From CAZYFH01 sp965249175 (GTDB lineage: Bacteria; Acidobacteriota; Vicinamibacteria; Vicinamibacterales; UBA8438), in assembly GCA_965249175.1 (NCBI GenBank), contig OZ252227.1:4154001-4218000 (forward strand): 64,000 bases of DNA, given 5' to 3'. This document shows, one piece after another, positions 26,122-35,163 of this stretch (positions are counted from its first letter, which is position 1; every line of letters starts with the position of its first letter). The notes under the pieces are model-generated. The model had not been told where the DNA came from. It did no database searches and saw only the letters and a program-made list of their open reading frames with translations. Position numbers and translations under genes: made by a program.

Positions 26122-27535
26122 GAAGAGGACACGGCCATCCACAGCGATCTCGTTGATGCCGGGAACCGGTGCGTTGGGTGGCACGATGGTCTGGATCACA
26201 TCGGCCAGGTAGCGTGTCCCGAGATATCCGACGGCGAGCCCGGCGGCGCCTCCAAGCGCCCCGATCAGCACACTCTCGGTCAACAGTTGGCGGAACAGAC
26301 GAACGCGACCCGCCCCCATCGCTGTGCGGACAGCCATTTCCCGCTCCCGCGCAGACGACCGGGAGAGCAACAAACCGCCCACATTCACGCAGGCCATGAG
26401 CAGGACAAACCCGACCGCGCCGAGCAAGGCGAGGAGCGCAGGCCTGGTCTGCCCGATCAGTCGTTCGTGTAAGTAGTCGAGCTCAGCCTCGTGGGTATGA
26501 CCTGTCTCCGCACGGATCAGCCCCATGACCCGGGACATGTCTCCCCGTGCCTGCTCGAGCGTGATACCGGGCTTGAGGCGAGCGACGACAGACAGACCCG
26601 GATGGTTGTTTCGTTCGGCGTAGCGTTCGTGAAAGCGACCGATCGGGATGAAAAACTCCGCCCTGGTGCCAGGTGGAAACGAGAACGCTGGCCCCATGAC
26701 GCCGACGACGGTGTAGGTGATACCGCCGAGTGTGACCGGTTCGCCCACAATCTCGCGGGACGCCCCTAGCCTACGTTGCCACGCGCCATAGCTGGCAACC
26801 ACCGCGGGCGACGCGCCCGGCTGGTCTTCCACGGGCAAGAGTGCTCGCCCAAGCATCGGGGTCGCGCCAAGCAGAGCGAACACCGGCGCTGAGACCATGA
26901 CGACTGGCACCCGTACGGGTTCACCGCGCCCAGTCAGGTTGAGCTGGTCGCCACGTACGGCGGTCATCTCCGTAAACGACCCGTTCATGTGTCGCCAGTC
27001 CAAGTAGTTGGGGAGCGAAACGGAGATCGAGGCCCCGCCGTTCTCGCGCTGTTCGCCGATCATGACGAGCCGGCCTGGGTCCTCGTATGGCAGCGGCGTG
27101 AACACCACCGCGTCCACGACACTGAACACGGCGGCATTCGCGCCGATCCCGAGAGCCAGCGTGAGCATCGCGGCCGCCGTGAAGCCCGGGCTCTTCACCA
27201 GCAACCGCAGGCCGTACCGCACGTCTTGCCACCAGTTCGTCAGCATCGTGACTCTCCGTTCCTGCCGCGGGATCTCTTCGCTCCTCGCCCGCCGCCATCC
27301 GTCGGCCATCTGCCCCGGCAGCCGGTGCTCCGCGCCACGCAACGACCACCCGATCGCGTCCCAATCGTCCAACTCGGCCTTGACCCTGGAAACGGCCTCC
27401 GTTTCAGAGACGCCCGTGCGCAAGAGGTCGGCGTATCGCTCCTCCAGATGCTGAGCCAGCTCCTCCGTGATCTCGACGAGCCGCTCTCCAGTCACGGCCA
27501 GAGGTGGTAGATGGTCTCTGACGTACAGCATCCAG

Positions 27536-27883
27536 TCAGGCATGGTCGATGCGTGCGATCCTCGACACCGCCGTGATGAAACTCTCCCAGCCGCTCCGTT
27601 GTTCGGCGAGCACCTTCCGACCGGACCGAGTCAGGCGGTAGTAACGACGACGGCGCTGCCCGGCCTTTTCGACCCATCGACCTTCAATCCACCCCCGTTT
27701 TTCGAGACGGTAGAGCATGGGATACAACGACGCGACATGGAATCGCAGCGTTCCCTCGGACTGCCGGTCGATCTGCTTCGCGATGTCGTATCCGTGCCGT
27801 CGGTGGTCCTCCAGGAGCGCAAGGATCAGCAGCTCCGCACTGCCCTTCTTCAGCTCGCGGGTGAGTTTCTGCGCGGAGTCCAT
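27536..27883 (-). CDS. PadR family transcriptional regulator
   Basis: The 115-residue protein has the PadR pattern: KKGSAELLILALLEDH, HGYDIAKQIDRQSE, HVASLYPMLYRLEKRGWI and RRYYRLTRSGRKVL. I choose the ATG giving MDSAQKLTREL; a GTG five codons upstream is possible. No ribosome binding site is visible. Its end overlaps the permease start by eight bases. The start codon lies inside a perfect palindrome with the promoter just upstream, so it is very probably autoregulated. Confidence 0.9.
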   Translation of the reverse strand: MDSAQKLTRELKKGSAELLILALLEDHRRHGYDIAKQIDRQSEGTLRFHVASLYPMLYRLEKRGWIEGRWVEKAGQRRRRYYRLTRSGRKVLAEQRSGWESFITAVSRIARIDHA

Positions 27884-27903
27884 ATGTGTGGCTACCACAT
27901 ATG
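27881..27903. promoter_or_regulatory. PadR operator: perfect 8-bp inverted repeat
   Basis: CATATGTG and CACATATG are separated by seven bases. The site has the ATGT...ACAT form known from PadR operators. It covers the expected -10 region, the transcription start and the start codon of the regulator gene. Confidence 0.7.
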
Positions 27904-27920
27904 TAGACGCTAGCTGTCAA
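27892..27920 (-). promoter_or_regulatory. Promoter of the third PadR operon
   Basis: On the minus strand a perfect TTGACA (27920-27915) is followed after 17 bases by TGGTAG, a weak -10. The expected start of transcription is within a few bases of the ATG at 27883, so the leader is very short or absent. Confidence 0.45.
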
Positions 27921-27990
27921 GAAAACGTTGCATGACCGGACCGAGGAGCGCATCCTCCACGCCTTCAAGATGCTATTCTCCGCCGGAGCT

Positions 27991-29703
27991 ATGTGCAGCC
28001 TGCGCCGCTTCAGCCGGTGCGTCGCCACGGTCGTCCTGGTCGCAATCGCGAGCCTCGGGGCGGTCAGTGCCCCGTCGACTCCGGCGGCTGACGCAGCGAG
28101 GGTGGACGCGGTATTCGAGCGTTTCACGACGCCTGGCTCGCCCGGCTGCGCCGCGTCGGTCACCCGCCACGGTGTCGTTGTTCACGCGCGCGGGTATGGG
28201 CTCGCCGATCTCGAGGACGGCGTCCCGATCACGCCGACCTCAGTCTTCCACGTCGCATCCGTCTCCAAACAGTTCACGGCCCTGGCCGTCCAGCTGCTGG
28301 TGAACGACGGGGCGCTATCGTGGGACGATGACATCCGCCGCCACCTGCCCGAGCTCGGCGGCCTCGACACGTCAATGACGTTGCGGCAGCTGGGGCACCA
28401 CACCAGCGGTCTCCGCGACCAATGGAGCCTGCTGCAAATGGCCGGCTGGCGGTTCGAGGCCGACGTCGTCACCCAAAGCGACGTCCTGCGCCTGCTGGCC
28501 CGCCAACGCCGGCTGAACTTCGAGCCGGGCACCGGGTTCTTGTACAGCAACTCCGGCTACACCCTGCTGGCGCTCGTGGTCGAGCGGGTCTCGGGCGAAC
28601 CGTTCCGCAGCTTCACAACGCGGCGCATCTTCACGCCGCTCGGCATGACGCGCACGCACTTCCATGACGATCACCGCATGGCGGTCCCGGATCGGGCCTA
28701 CGCCTACGCGGCCGACGAACAGGGGAGCTACCGGCTCGCCCTGTCTGACGTCGAAACCGTCGGGGCAACGAACCTGTTCACCACGCTTGGGGACCTCGTG
28801 CTGTGGGAGCGCAACTTTCAGACGTTCCACGTGGGAGGACGCGGGGGACTTGCGCAGTTGCAAAAGCCGGGGACGCTGGCGGACGGGCGGCGCAGCAGCT
28901 ACGCCCTGGGGCTGGTGCTCGGTCAGTACCGAGGCGCGCGCACGGTGGGCCACGGCGGCACGCATGCGGGCTACAAGAGCGAGGTCGTCCGATTTCCTGA
29001 CCAGGATCTGAGCGTTGCCGTACTCTGCAACCTTCGATCAGCGGATCCGTCGCGCCTGGCCCGGACGGTCGCGGACGTGTATCTGACCGAGCCTCGCTCG
29101 AGCGATCGAAGGGACTCGCGTCAGGTACAGGTGACGACGACGACCAGAGGCGCGGCGCCGGCCGGCCTCGAGCTGAGCTCGCTGACGGGCTACTACCGAA
29201 GGGCCGACAGCGATGTTCCCCTGCGTTTCGCTGTGCGCGACGGCGCACTCGCTACCATCGGCGCCCTGCGCGCCCTGACGCTTGCGCCCTTGGACCGCGC
29301 CGGCGACCGATTTCACGTTGCCGCATCGGAGGGTTCGACGGCCCACTTCCTCCAGGACGCGGGCGCGGTCAGACTCGAACTGCGCCAGGGAGGGCTCGAC
29401 CCCGCGGTCGTCTACGAACGCGCACCGGCGTGGCGTCCGACTCGTGGCGACCTCGAGACCTACGTCGGCCGCTATGTGAGTCCCGAATTGGAGGTGGCAT
29501 ACGACTTGAGAATCCGCGGTGACCGGCTGGTGCTGTCGCACCAAAAGCTGGGCACGATTCCTCTCGCGACCACGTACCGGGACGGCTTCTCCGGCGGCGG
29601 GCTCTACCTCGCCGTGACGCGCGGCCCCCAGCAGCGGATCACGGGGTTGACCGCGAGCACCGAGCAGGCGTGGAAAGTCCGCTTCGACCGTCTGGCTCAG
29701 TAG
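27991..29703 (+). CDS. Secreted serine beta-lactamase/DD-peptidase-like hydrolase (class C type)
   Basis: The 570-residue protein begins with a signal peptide (VATVVLVAIASLGAVSA) and contains the penicillin-binding fold motifs: Ser90-Val-Ser-Lys93 (SxxK), YSNSGY (YxN) and GHGGTHAGY (the HxG-like third motif). A C-terminal domain of about 190 residues follows, with LSSLTGYYRR and YVGRYVSPELEV, as in the many non-beta-lactamase members of this family that act as esterases or peptidases. The ATG with GGAG five bases upstream is chosen; longer in-frame starts lack a ribosome binding site. It is divergent from the PadR-ADOP operon to its left. The substrate is unknown. Confidence 0.8.
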   Translation: MCSLRRFSRCVATVVLVAIASLGAVSAPSTPAADAARVDAVFERFTTPGSPGCAASVTRHGVVVHARGYGLADLEDGVPITPTSVFHVASVSKQFTALAVQLLVNDGALSWDDDIRRHLPELGGLDTSMTLRQLGHHTSGLRDQWSLLQMAGWRFEADVVTQSDVLRLLARQRRLNFEPGTGFLYSNSGYTLLALVVERVSGEPFRSFTTRRIFTPLGMTRTHFHDDHRMAVPDRAYAYAADEQGSYRLALSDVETVGATNLFTTLGDLVLWERNFQTFHVGGRGGLAQLQKPGTLADGRRSSYALGLVLGQYRGARTVGHGGTHAGYKSEVVRFPDQDLSVAVLCNLRSADPSRLARTVADVYLTEPRSSDRRDSRQVQVTTTTRGAAPAGLELSSLTGYYRRADSDVPLRFAVRDGALATIGALRALTLAPLDRAGDRFHVAASEGSTAHFLQDAGAVRLELRQGGLDPAVVYERAPAWRPTRGDLETYVGRYVSPELEVAYDLRIRGDRLVLSHQKLGTIPLATTYRDGFSGGGLYLAVTRGPQQRITGLTASTEQAWKVRFDRLAQ

Positions 29704-29773
29704 TTGCCTCTGGCCCGAGGGACGGGATGCCGTCCGCACAACCTCCAGGATGAGTCCTCACTGACGCCGTCGT

Positions 29774-29809
29774 TAGTGATGGGGGCTCGGCTAGTGATGG
29801 TGGCTCGGC
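29774..29809 (+). repeat. Two tandem copies of an 18-bp unit
   Basis: TAGTGATGGGGGCTCGGC is followed directly by TAGTGATGGTGGCTCGGC. The unit starts just after TGACGCCGTCGT, which resembles the second half of the dispersed repeat, so this may be a rearranged repeat copy upstream of the PadR gene. Confidence 0.6.
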
Positions 29810-29872
29810 GGCTATGATCCAACGCATAACCACTTGACACCCAAGTAGTCCGCGTGGCACCGTACCACTTGC

Positions 29873-30220
29873 ATGCCTAGTAAACCGCCGCGCGTGGAAC
29901 TGCTCCAGGGCACGCTCGACCTGATCATCCTCCGGGCGCTCGCCACGATGGGGGCCCAGCACGCCTACGCCTTGGCGGCCCGCCTCGAGCAGGTATCGGA
30001 CCACCCCTTCACCCTGAACCAGGGCACCCTCTACCCGGCCCTTATTCGCCTGGAGCAGCGCGGATGGATCAAGGGCGCGTGGCAGAAGACGGCGACCAAC
30101 CATGATGCGAAGTACTTCGCCATCACCAAGGCGGGGAGACGCGCCCTCGAACAGCAGACGGCTCGCTGGCGCCGCCTCTCCGGCCTAGTCGACAAACTGC
30201 TGCTGATGGACGTGCCGTGA
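29873..30220 (+). CDS. PadR family transcriptional regulator
   Basis: The 115-residue protein shows LLQGTLDLIILRALATMG, HAYALAARLEQVSD, NQGTLYPALIRLEQRGWI and AKYFAITKAGRRAL, all PadR landmarks. TTGACA at 29834-29839 could be its -35 box; the -10 is unclear and there is no ribosome binding site before the ATG. The TGA overlaps the ATG of the permease (ATGA-type), so it is the first gene of another PadR-ADOP operon. Confidence 0.9.
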   Translation: MPSKPPRVELLQGTLDLIILRALATMGAQHAYALAARLEQVSDHPFTLNQGTLYPALIRLEQRGWIKGAWQKTATNHDAKYFAITKAGRRALEQQTARWRRLSGLVDKLLLMDVP

Positions 30221-32897
30221 TGGCCGGGGTGAGACGGTTCCTGCTGCGGCTGTACACCTTCCTCCGGCCCGCCCGGGCCGAGCGTGAGCTGAGTCGGGAG
30301 GTGGCCGCCCATCTGCGTGTCCTGGAGGAAGACTATGCGCGCAGCGGGATGTCTCCGGATGAGGCGCGGCGAGCGGCCCGGCGCGCGTTTGGCGGCGTGG
30401 ATCAAGTAAAAGAGCGATCCCGCGATGTGCGGTCGTTCGTGTGGCTGGAGGACCTCCGGCGCGACCTGCGAATCGGCGCGCGCACGTTGCTGCGGCGCCC
30501 CGGGTTTGCCGTGTCGGTGATCCTGACGCTGGCGATTGGGATCGGCGCGAACGAGGCCGTCTTCAGCGTGGTGCACGCCGTCCTGCTTCGTCCCTTTGCG
30601 TATCCAGCGTACGAGCCCAACCGTGTGCTGCTCATGGCAGAACGGTCCCCTCGCGGCGAGCGAAACGGCGTGTCGTATCCCACGTTCCGCGACTGGGTCG
30701 AGCAGCTCGAGTCGTTCGAGGCGCTGAGCGGTGTCCAGAATTTTTTCACCTTCACTCTCACCGGTCTCACTGACCCAGTCAGGGTGCGGCCTCTCGTCAC
30801 ATCGTCGACCTATTTTGGCATTCACGGGATCCGCTCGCTGCACGGCCGCCTGTACGACGCCGCCGACGATCGGGTCGGCGCGGCGCCTGTGGTCGTGCTG
30901 ACCCACCCGCTCTGGCAAGACGTCTTCGGTGCCCGAGCCGATGTCGTCGGCGAGACCATCCAGCTGAGCGGCCGAGGGTACACCGTCGTCGGGGTCCTGC
31001 CTCCCGGCGTCGACCTGAACCCAACGTTCGACCTTTATACGCCGCTGGAGCCGCTACTCCAGGGACAGCGTTATGAGGGCCTCCGGAGCCGCAGCGTGCA
31101 CACTCCCTTGTATGTGCATGGCCGACTGCGGGCCGGCGTGAGCCTCGAGAAGCGCAGGCGGAGCTCGCCGCCACGGCCGCGCGCTTCGAGACCGAGTATC
31201 CGGAGACCAACGCCGGTTGGGGTGTGATCGTCGATCGGCTGAATGAGTGGCGGTTGCGCAGCTACCGGACGCTCCTGTGGGCGCTCCAGGCCGCCGTGCT
31301 CCTCCTGTGGCTCATCGCCACCATAAACGTGGCGAACCTCATGCTCGCCCGTGCGGTGACCCGGCGACGCCAGTACGCCGTCAGTGCCGCACTCGGGGCC
31401 GGGGCGCTCCGGACCCTGCGGCCGTTGCTGATCGAGAACCTCATGCTGAGCCTGACCGCCGGGGGAGGCGGTTGGCTCATCGCGATGGGTGTGGTGCAGC
31501 TGCTGCGGACGACTTCGCCGTTCGACGTGCCGCGGTTGGTTGAGGCGCAGCTCAACGGACCGGTGGCGGCAGTTGGCCTCAGCCTGGCGGTGCTGGCGGG
31601 CCTGGTGGCCGGCCTGCTCCCGGGCCTGCGGGTGGCGCGACGGGTAGACGTCATGGCCGTGCTGAACGAGGACGGGGCACAGGCACGCGCCGGGGGCGGC
31701 GGTCGCCGCCTGCACCGCGGCCTGCTGGTGACGGAAGTGGCGCTGGCGACCCTGTTGCTGGTGTGGGCTGGGGCGCTTATCCGGACAGTCGTCGACCTCA
31801 CGCGGGTAGATCCCGGATTCCACAACGAGCGAATCCTTACCGCGCGATTGAGCGTGTCAGCCCCAGAACTCACCTCGCCAGAACGCGCGGCCCTCTTTCA
31901 TGATCTGCGACAGCGTCTCGACGCGCTCCCCGAGGTGGTGTCGTCCGGTCTGGCCGATTCGCTCGCCCCGTTCGGATTCCCTCGAGGGGATGCCTTCGCA
32001 GTGGCGGATCAACCCGTGCCGGCGAGTAGGGCCGACCACCTAACGACGTCCTACATCGCGGCGGACGGGGGGTATTTCGACACCATGGGCATCCCGCTCC
32101 TGGAGGGCCGTCATCTTAGCGACACCGATCGACGCGACTCGCCGCCCGTCGCCGTCGTGACGGAAACGCTTGCGCGCAGCCAGTGGCCGACCGAGAGTGC
32201 GCTCGGCAAACAGCTCAAACTCGGCCCTCCCGAGCGGGAGCAGCCCTGGCGTGAGATCGTGGGGGTCGTCGGTGCCCTCCGTCAGGATGGACTCGACGCG
32301 GAGCCGCGGTCGGTCACGTTTATCCCGCGTGAGCAAGACGCCGCGACGTTCGGGTCGTCCGCCGCCATGATGGCGGTGCAGATCGCAGGCGATCCGGCGA
32401 GCGTCGTCAGGTCGGTCCGTGCGGCGCTGCGGGCCGCCCATCCGGACCTGCTCATGCGCGATGTCCGATCGATGGATGACATCCTCGCGGCACAGATGGC
32501 ACCTCGGCGGTTCGTCATGTGGACCCTCGGGTTCTTCGGGCTGATCGCCATCCTGATCGCTGCGGTCGGCATCTACGGCATCCTGGCGCACGCGGTGGCC
32601 CAGCGCTCGCACGAGCTCGGTATCCGGATGGCCCTCGGGGCAGATCGTCGGAATCTCCACGCGCTCGTGATGCGTGAGGGCGTCGTGACGGCCCTGGCCG
32701 GGGTCTTGGTCGGGGTCGTGGGCAGCCTCGCGGCAATGCGAGTGCTCGAGAGCCTGCTCTTGCCTCAGACGACCAATGACCCGTGGCTCTGGATTCTGGT
32801 CCCGGTGTTTGTGATTACGGTGGCCCTCGTCTCGTCATTCATCCCCTCGAGACGTGCGGCCCGCACGGATCCCGTTGTCGCTTTGCGCGGCGTCTAG
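30217..32897 (+). pseudogene. ADOP-type duplicated permease with one frameshift
   Basis: The first part carries the ADOP leader (ELSREVAAHLRVLEEDYA, AGGVDQVKERS-like) and the first MacB domain (LLRRPGFAVSVILTLAIG). Near 31153 one base is missing: restoring it changes SLEKRRRSS into SLEEAQAELAATAARF, and the frame continues through AATINVANLMLARAV-like sequence, LHRGLLVTEVALATLLLV and DPVVALRGV. The repaired protein would have 893 residues. The rest of the gene is well conserved, so either a recent mutation or a sequencing error is possible. Confidence 0.85.
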
Positions 32898-32939
32898 TGG
32901 CCCGGTTGGGTTGACGCTGAGCGCTCGTCGCGTCGCCCT

Positions 32940-32977
32940 CAGATAGGTCGCGAAACACGCCGTAGGGTTAGCGAACC
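32940..32977 (+). repeat. Copy C of the dispersed ~40-bp repeat
   Basis: CAGATAGGTCGCGAAACACG followed by CCGTAGGG is nearly identical to copy D over the first 28 bases, then diverges, so the closing stem arm is lost. Confidence 0.6.
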
Positions 32978-33021
32978 GAGACCCGTCGCTCCTCTCTTGC
33001 CGACTAGCGAAGCTTCTAGAA

Positions 33022-33397
33022 GTGAGTTGGCCCTCTACCAACGGCATCACCAAGGCCAGCATTCATCATCACTTCCCGAGCAAAGCGGATCTGGGACTCG
33101 CCGTGGCGGAAAAATACCGGGCGGACGTGGAGGTGGCGCTGGCCGACGCGAGCGGACCTCCGATGATCCCCGCGTGCAACTGGATGGCTACCTGCAAGTG
33201 GTGCTCAAGATCATCAAGACCGACGACCGGATCTGCGCCGCGGGCTCGTCCAGTCCGACATCCACGTCGTGCCCACGACCATGGGTGCGGCGATGTTTGT
33301 TCTTCTGAAGACGCGCGGCGTCGCCGGGGACTCGGGACCTGAGCTCCTCTGCGGCTGTGCCTCTCCTCGGGTCCTGGCCGTGAAGCCCGAGCCGTAG
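33022..33397 (+). pseudogene. TetR-family regulator remnant
   Basis: The piece GITKASIHHHFPSKADLGLA followed by VAEKYRADVEVALA is the recognition helix and following helix of a TetR protein. The preceding N-terminal helices are missing. The frame then shifts (GYLQVVLKIIKTDDRICAAG) and shifts again before ending. There is no start codon with a ribosome binding site. Confidence 0.65.
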
Positions 33398-33406
33398 CAA
33401 CAGCCT

Positions 33407-33742
33407 TCACAGGGCAGCTTGTTGCTCGGCGCCGCCGTCACAGTAGCGGCCCCTCTCGGCCTTCCACCGCTCGCGCTCCTCCGGACTCATTTTCGCGAGC
33501 TTCCGCTCCCAGTGCCCGCGCCAGCGTCGGCGCCCTCCGGGTCCGCCGAGACCCCGCCCCCCCAGCAGGAGGCGGGCAAGCACCAAGAGCCCCAGTGCCT
33601 GTACCCACGTAATCTCCGATGCGCCGAAGATGTCAGGGACGAGGGCATTCCAGAGCCACATAACCACGGCCCCGGCGACCGACACGAACACGACCGCCAA
33701 GAGCGCGAACTTCGCTGCTTTGAGCATCCAGTTGCGTTTCAT
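33407..33742 (-). CDS. Small membrane protein partnered with ECF sigma factor
   Basis: The 111-residue protein has two hydrophobic segments (LLAVVFVSVAGAVVMWLWNA and VQALGLLVLARLLLGG). A Gly/Arg-rich stretch follows, then a charged tail ending with KMSPEERERWKAERG. This form of small protein often follows ECF sigma genes in Acidobacteriota and Bacteroidota and may act as an anti-sigma or envelope-stress partner. The start (MKRNWML) is 14 bases after the sigma stop; longer in-frame starts overlap the sigma gene. Confidence 0.65.
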   Translation of the reverse strand: MKRNWMLKAAKFALLAVVFVSVAGAVVMWLWNALVPDIFGASEITWVQALGLLVLARLLLGGRGLGGPGGRRRWRGHWERKLAKMSPEERERWKAERGRYCDGGAEQQAAL

Positions 33743-33756
33743 CTGCTTCTCCACCC

Positions 33757-34326
33757 TCACACTTCGCTGCCAATAGACGCAAGACGCAGTTGTAGCGAGC
33801 GCCTCGCGCTGTGTTTCCTTAGCCGCAACGCGTTCTCGGTCTCGCCGGTGATCTCGGCCATCTCCCGGAAGCTCAACCCCTTCAGCTCGTGCCACACCCA
33901 TGCTTGACGCTGCACCAACGGCAGTTGCGCCAGGGCGGCATGCATCGCGTCCCAGACCGCGTCTCGCAGGAACAGTTCCTCAGGGTCCGCGGAGAAATCC
34001 GAAAGGAGGTCTTCGAGCGCCTCGTCGGTGTCGATGCTGCGCGCTCGCGCCGACCGATTCGGTGATTCGGGCCTCCGCCTGCGGTACGCGTCGGTGATCT
34101 TGTTGCGAGCCACTCGGAACAGCCAGGCCGTCACACGTTCTATCGTTTCCAGCCCGCGGTAGGCTTCGATCAGCTCCCCGAAGACGTCCTGCAGGATGTC
34201 CTGGGCGTCATCCTCGTTCTGTACTCTCGTCCGGATGAAGCTGAGCAGACGCCGCCGCTCCTTGCGGACCGTCAGCTCTATTTCGAGGTTCTGACCGGCG
34301 ACCACATCGAGGCTCGCGGCATCCAT
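33757..34326 (-). CDS. ECF-family RNA polymerase sigma factor
   Basis: The 189-residue protein has region 2 (RLLSFIRTRVQNEDDAQDIL, DVFGELIEAYRGLE, TAWLFRVARNKITDAYRR) and region 4 (ALAQLPLVQRQAWVWHELKG, SFREMAEITGETENALRLRK). The variant region 4 with ENALRLRKHSARR is common in sigma factors paired with the small membrane protein encoded next. The two genes form an operon. No specific promoter could be assigned. Confidence 0.9.
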   Translation of the reverse strand: MDAASLDVVAGQNLEIELTVRKERRRLLSFIRTRVQNEDDAQDILQDVFGELIEAYRGLETIERVTAWLFRVARNKITDAYRRRRPESPNRSARARSIDTDEALEDLLSDFSADPEELFLRDAVWDAMHAALAQLPLVQRQAWVWHELKGLSFREMAEITGETENALRLRKHSARRSLQLRLASIGSEV

Positions 34327-34450
34327 CTACTCAGGTAGACGGATCCGCAGCGAGAATATTTCTGGGGAAATCTGGCAGTGATGGCCACGACGTCGCACGG
34401 CCTCGCTCCTAGAGACCGCTCTCCGAAGGCATCCAGTGGGCTTTAGGGGG

Positions 34451-34479
34451 TTGACACCAAGGATGAATATGAATACACT
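34451..34479 (+). promoter_or_regulatory. Promoter of the ArsR-type regulator gene
   Basis: A perfect TTGACA (34451-34456) and TACACT (34474-34479) lie 17 bases apart. The -10 is embedded in the palindrome starting at 34475. Confidence 0.65.
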
Positions 34480-34498
34480 TCGACAATCGTCGAAGTGT
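34475..34498. promoter_or_regulatory. ArsR operator 1: perfect 10-bp inverted repeat
   Basis: ACACTTCGAC and GTCGAAGTGT are separated by four bases. The site overlaps the -10 and the expected transcription start of the regulator gene, as for classical autorepressing ArsR/SmtB proteins. Confidence 0.75.
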
Positions 34499-34533
34499 TA
34501 CAGTACGAACGCGGGGGCTACTAGCCGACTCCG

Positions 34534-34845
34534 ATGACGAAGCCGAACACGAAGCGACTGGCCAAGGTCATGAAGGCGCTGGCCAATGAGCACCGGCTGG
34601 CGCTCTATTTGGGCATCGCTCAGCACGAGGAATCAGATTTCGAGACCTCCGACTGCCACTGCAACATCAGAGACATCGTCAAGGCATTCACGCTCACGGC
34701 GCCGACGATTTCCCACCACCTCAAGGAGTTGTCCAATGCGGACCTCATCGTCACGGAGAAGCGAGGGAAGTTCCTCGTGGCGAGGGTGAACAGGGACACG
34801 CTCGCTGAAGTGGAGCAGGTGCTGGCACTCGTCAAGAGCGGCTGA
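34534..34845 (+). CDS. ArsR/SmtB family transcriptional regulator
   Basis: The 103-residue winged-helix protein has MKALANEHRLALYLGIAQHE, a recognition region TAPTISHHLKELSNADLIVT and a wing EKRGKFLVARVNRD. A CHC pair (SDCHCNIRD) near residue 42 could bind metal or sense a reactive compound. However, the usual metal motif ELCVCDL in helix 3 is not present in standard form. It is preceded by a strong promoter with a palindrome, and a second, weaker palindrome of the same type lies after it, before the small gene and the SDR gene. Confidence 0.88.
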   Translation: MTKPNTKRLAKVMKALANEHRLALYLGIAQHEESDFETSDCHCNIRDIVKAFTLTAPTISHHLKELSNADLIVTEKRGKFLVARVNRDTLAEVEQVLALVKSG

Positions 34846-34863
34846 GCCCTTTTTTTGGACCAG

Positions 34864-34887
34864 TCACTTCGACATTTGTGGAACTGT
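34864..34887. promoter_or_regulatory. ArsR operator 2: matching imperfect inverted repeat
   Basis: TCACTTCGAC and GTGGAACTGT, separated by four bases, match operator 1 at 17 of 20 arm positions. Its place before the next two genes suggests the same regulator controls them. Confidence 0.6.
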
Positions 34888-34915
34888 AGAAACACTGATC
34901 AACCGAGGACTGACG

Positions 34916-35125
34916 ATGACGCTCCAGACGTTTCTGAACCTGACCGCGGGTGTCCCCGAACCGACGTTGCGGCGATCGCTCGCCCTCGCCTTGTCCGTCG
35001 AGCGGCCCACCTCACCTGAGGGCTACGCGCGCTTCTACGAGCGAGTGTTGGCGGTGCTCTGCACCATCCCGTGTAGCGACGGCGATCCCGCTTCGCAGCG
35101 GGTCGTCGCGGGCGTCCACGCGTGA
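34916..35125 (+). CDS. Small protein of unknown function
   Basis: A 69-residue frame starts with ATG eight bases after CGAGG. The protein (MTLQTFLNLTAGVPEPTLRR, then LALALSVERPTSPEGYARFY) is not recognised. It has no signal peptide or membrane helix. It lies between operator 2 and the SDR gene and ends 38 bases before the SDR start, so it is likely the first gene of that operon. Confidence 0.45.
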   Translation: MTLQTFLNLTAGVPEPTLRRSLALALSVERPTSPEGYARFYERVLAVLCTIPCSDGDPASQRVVAGVHA

Positions 35126-35163
35126 CCGGCGCCGCTACGGTCTCCTCATTGAGAAAGAACTTC

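Larger units (their letters stand above)
23399..27543 (-). pseudogene. ADOP-type duplicated permease, interrupted by IS-A and frameshifted
   Basis: The N-terminal part (27543-26122) contains the ADOP cytoplasmic leader (EITEELAQHLEERYADLL, SRVKAELDDWDAIGWSL), the first transmembrane segment (LLVKSPGFTAAAMLTLALG) and a MacB periplasmic domain. Excising the 1429-bp element and one 8-bp repeat joins VDGRVLF to FTLAVSLATGVIFGLIPAL in frame. Near 24400 a one-base deletion then shifts the frame, and the rest (PDYFDALGVQLMEGRHF, QEFGLRLALGAQ, DPLAALRVD) continues in another phase. Repaired, it would be about 902 residues. It overlaps the PadR stop by eight bases, forming a PadR-ADOP operon. Confidence 0.85.

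Noticed and set aside
34845..34862. T-run after the ArsR gene as an intrinsic terminator
   Set aside because: The run of T is present, but the GGC/GCC stem before it is only three base pairs, too weak to support a terminator.
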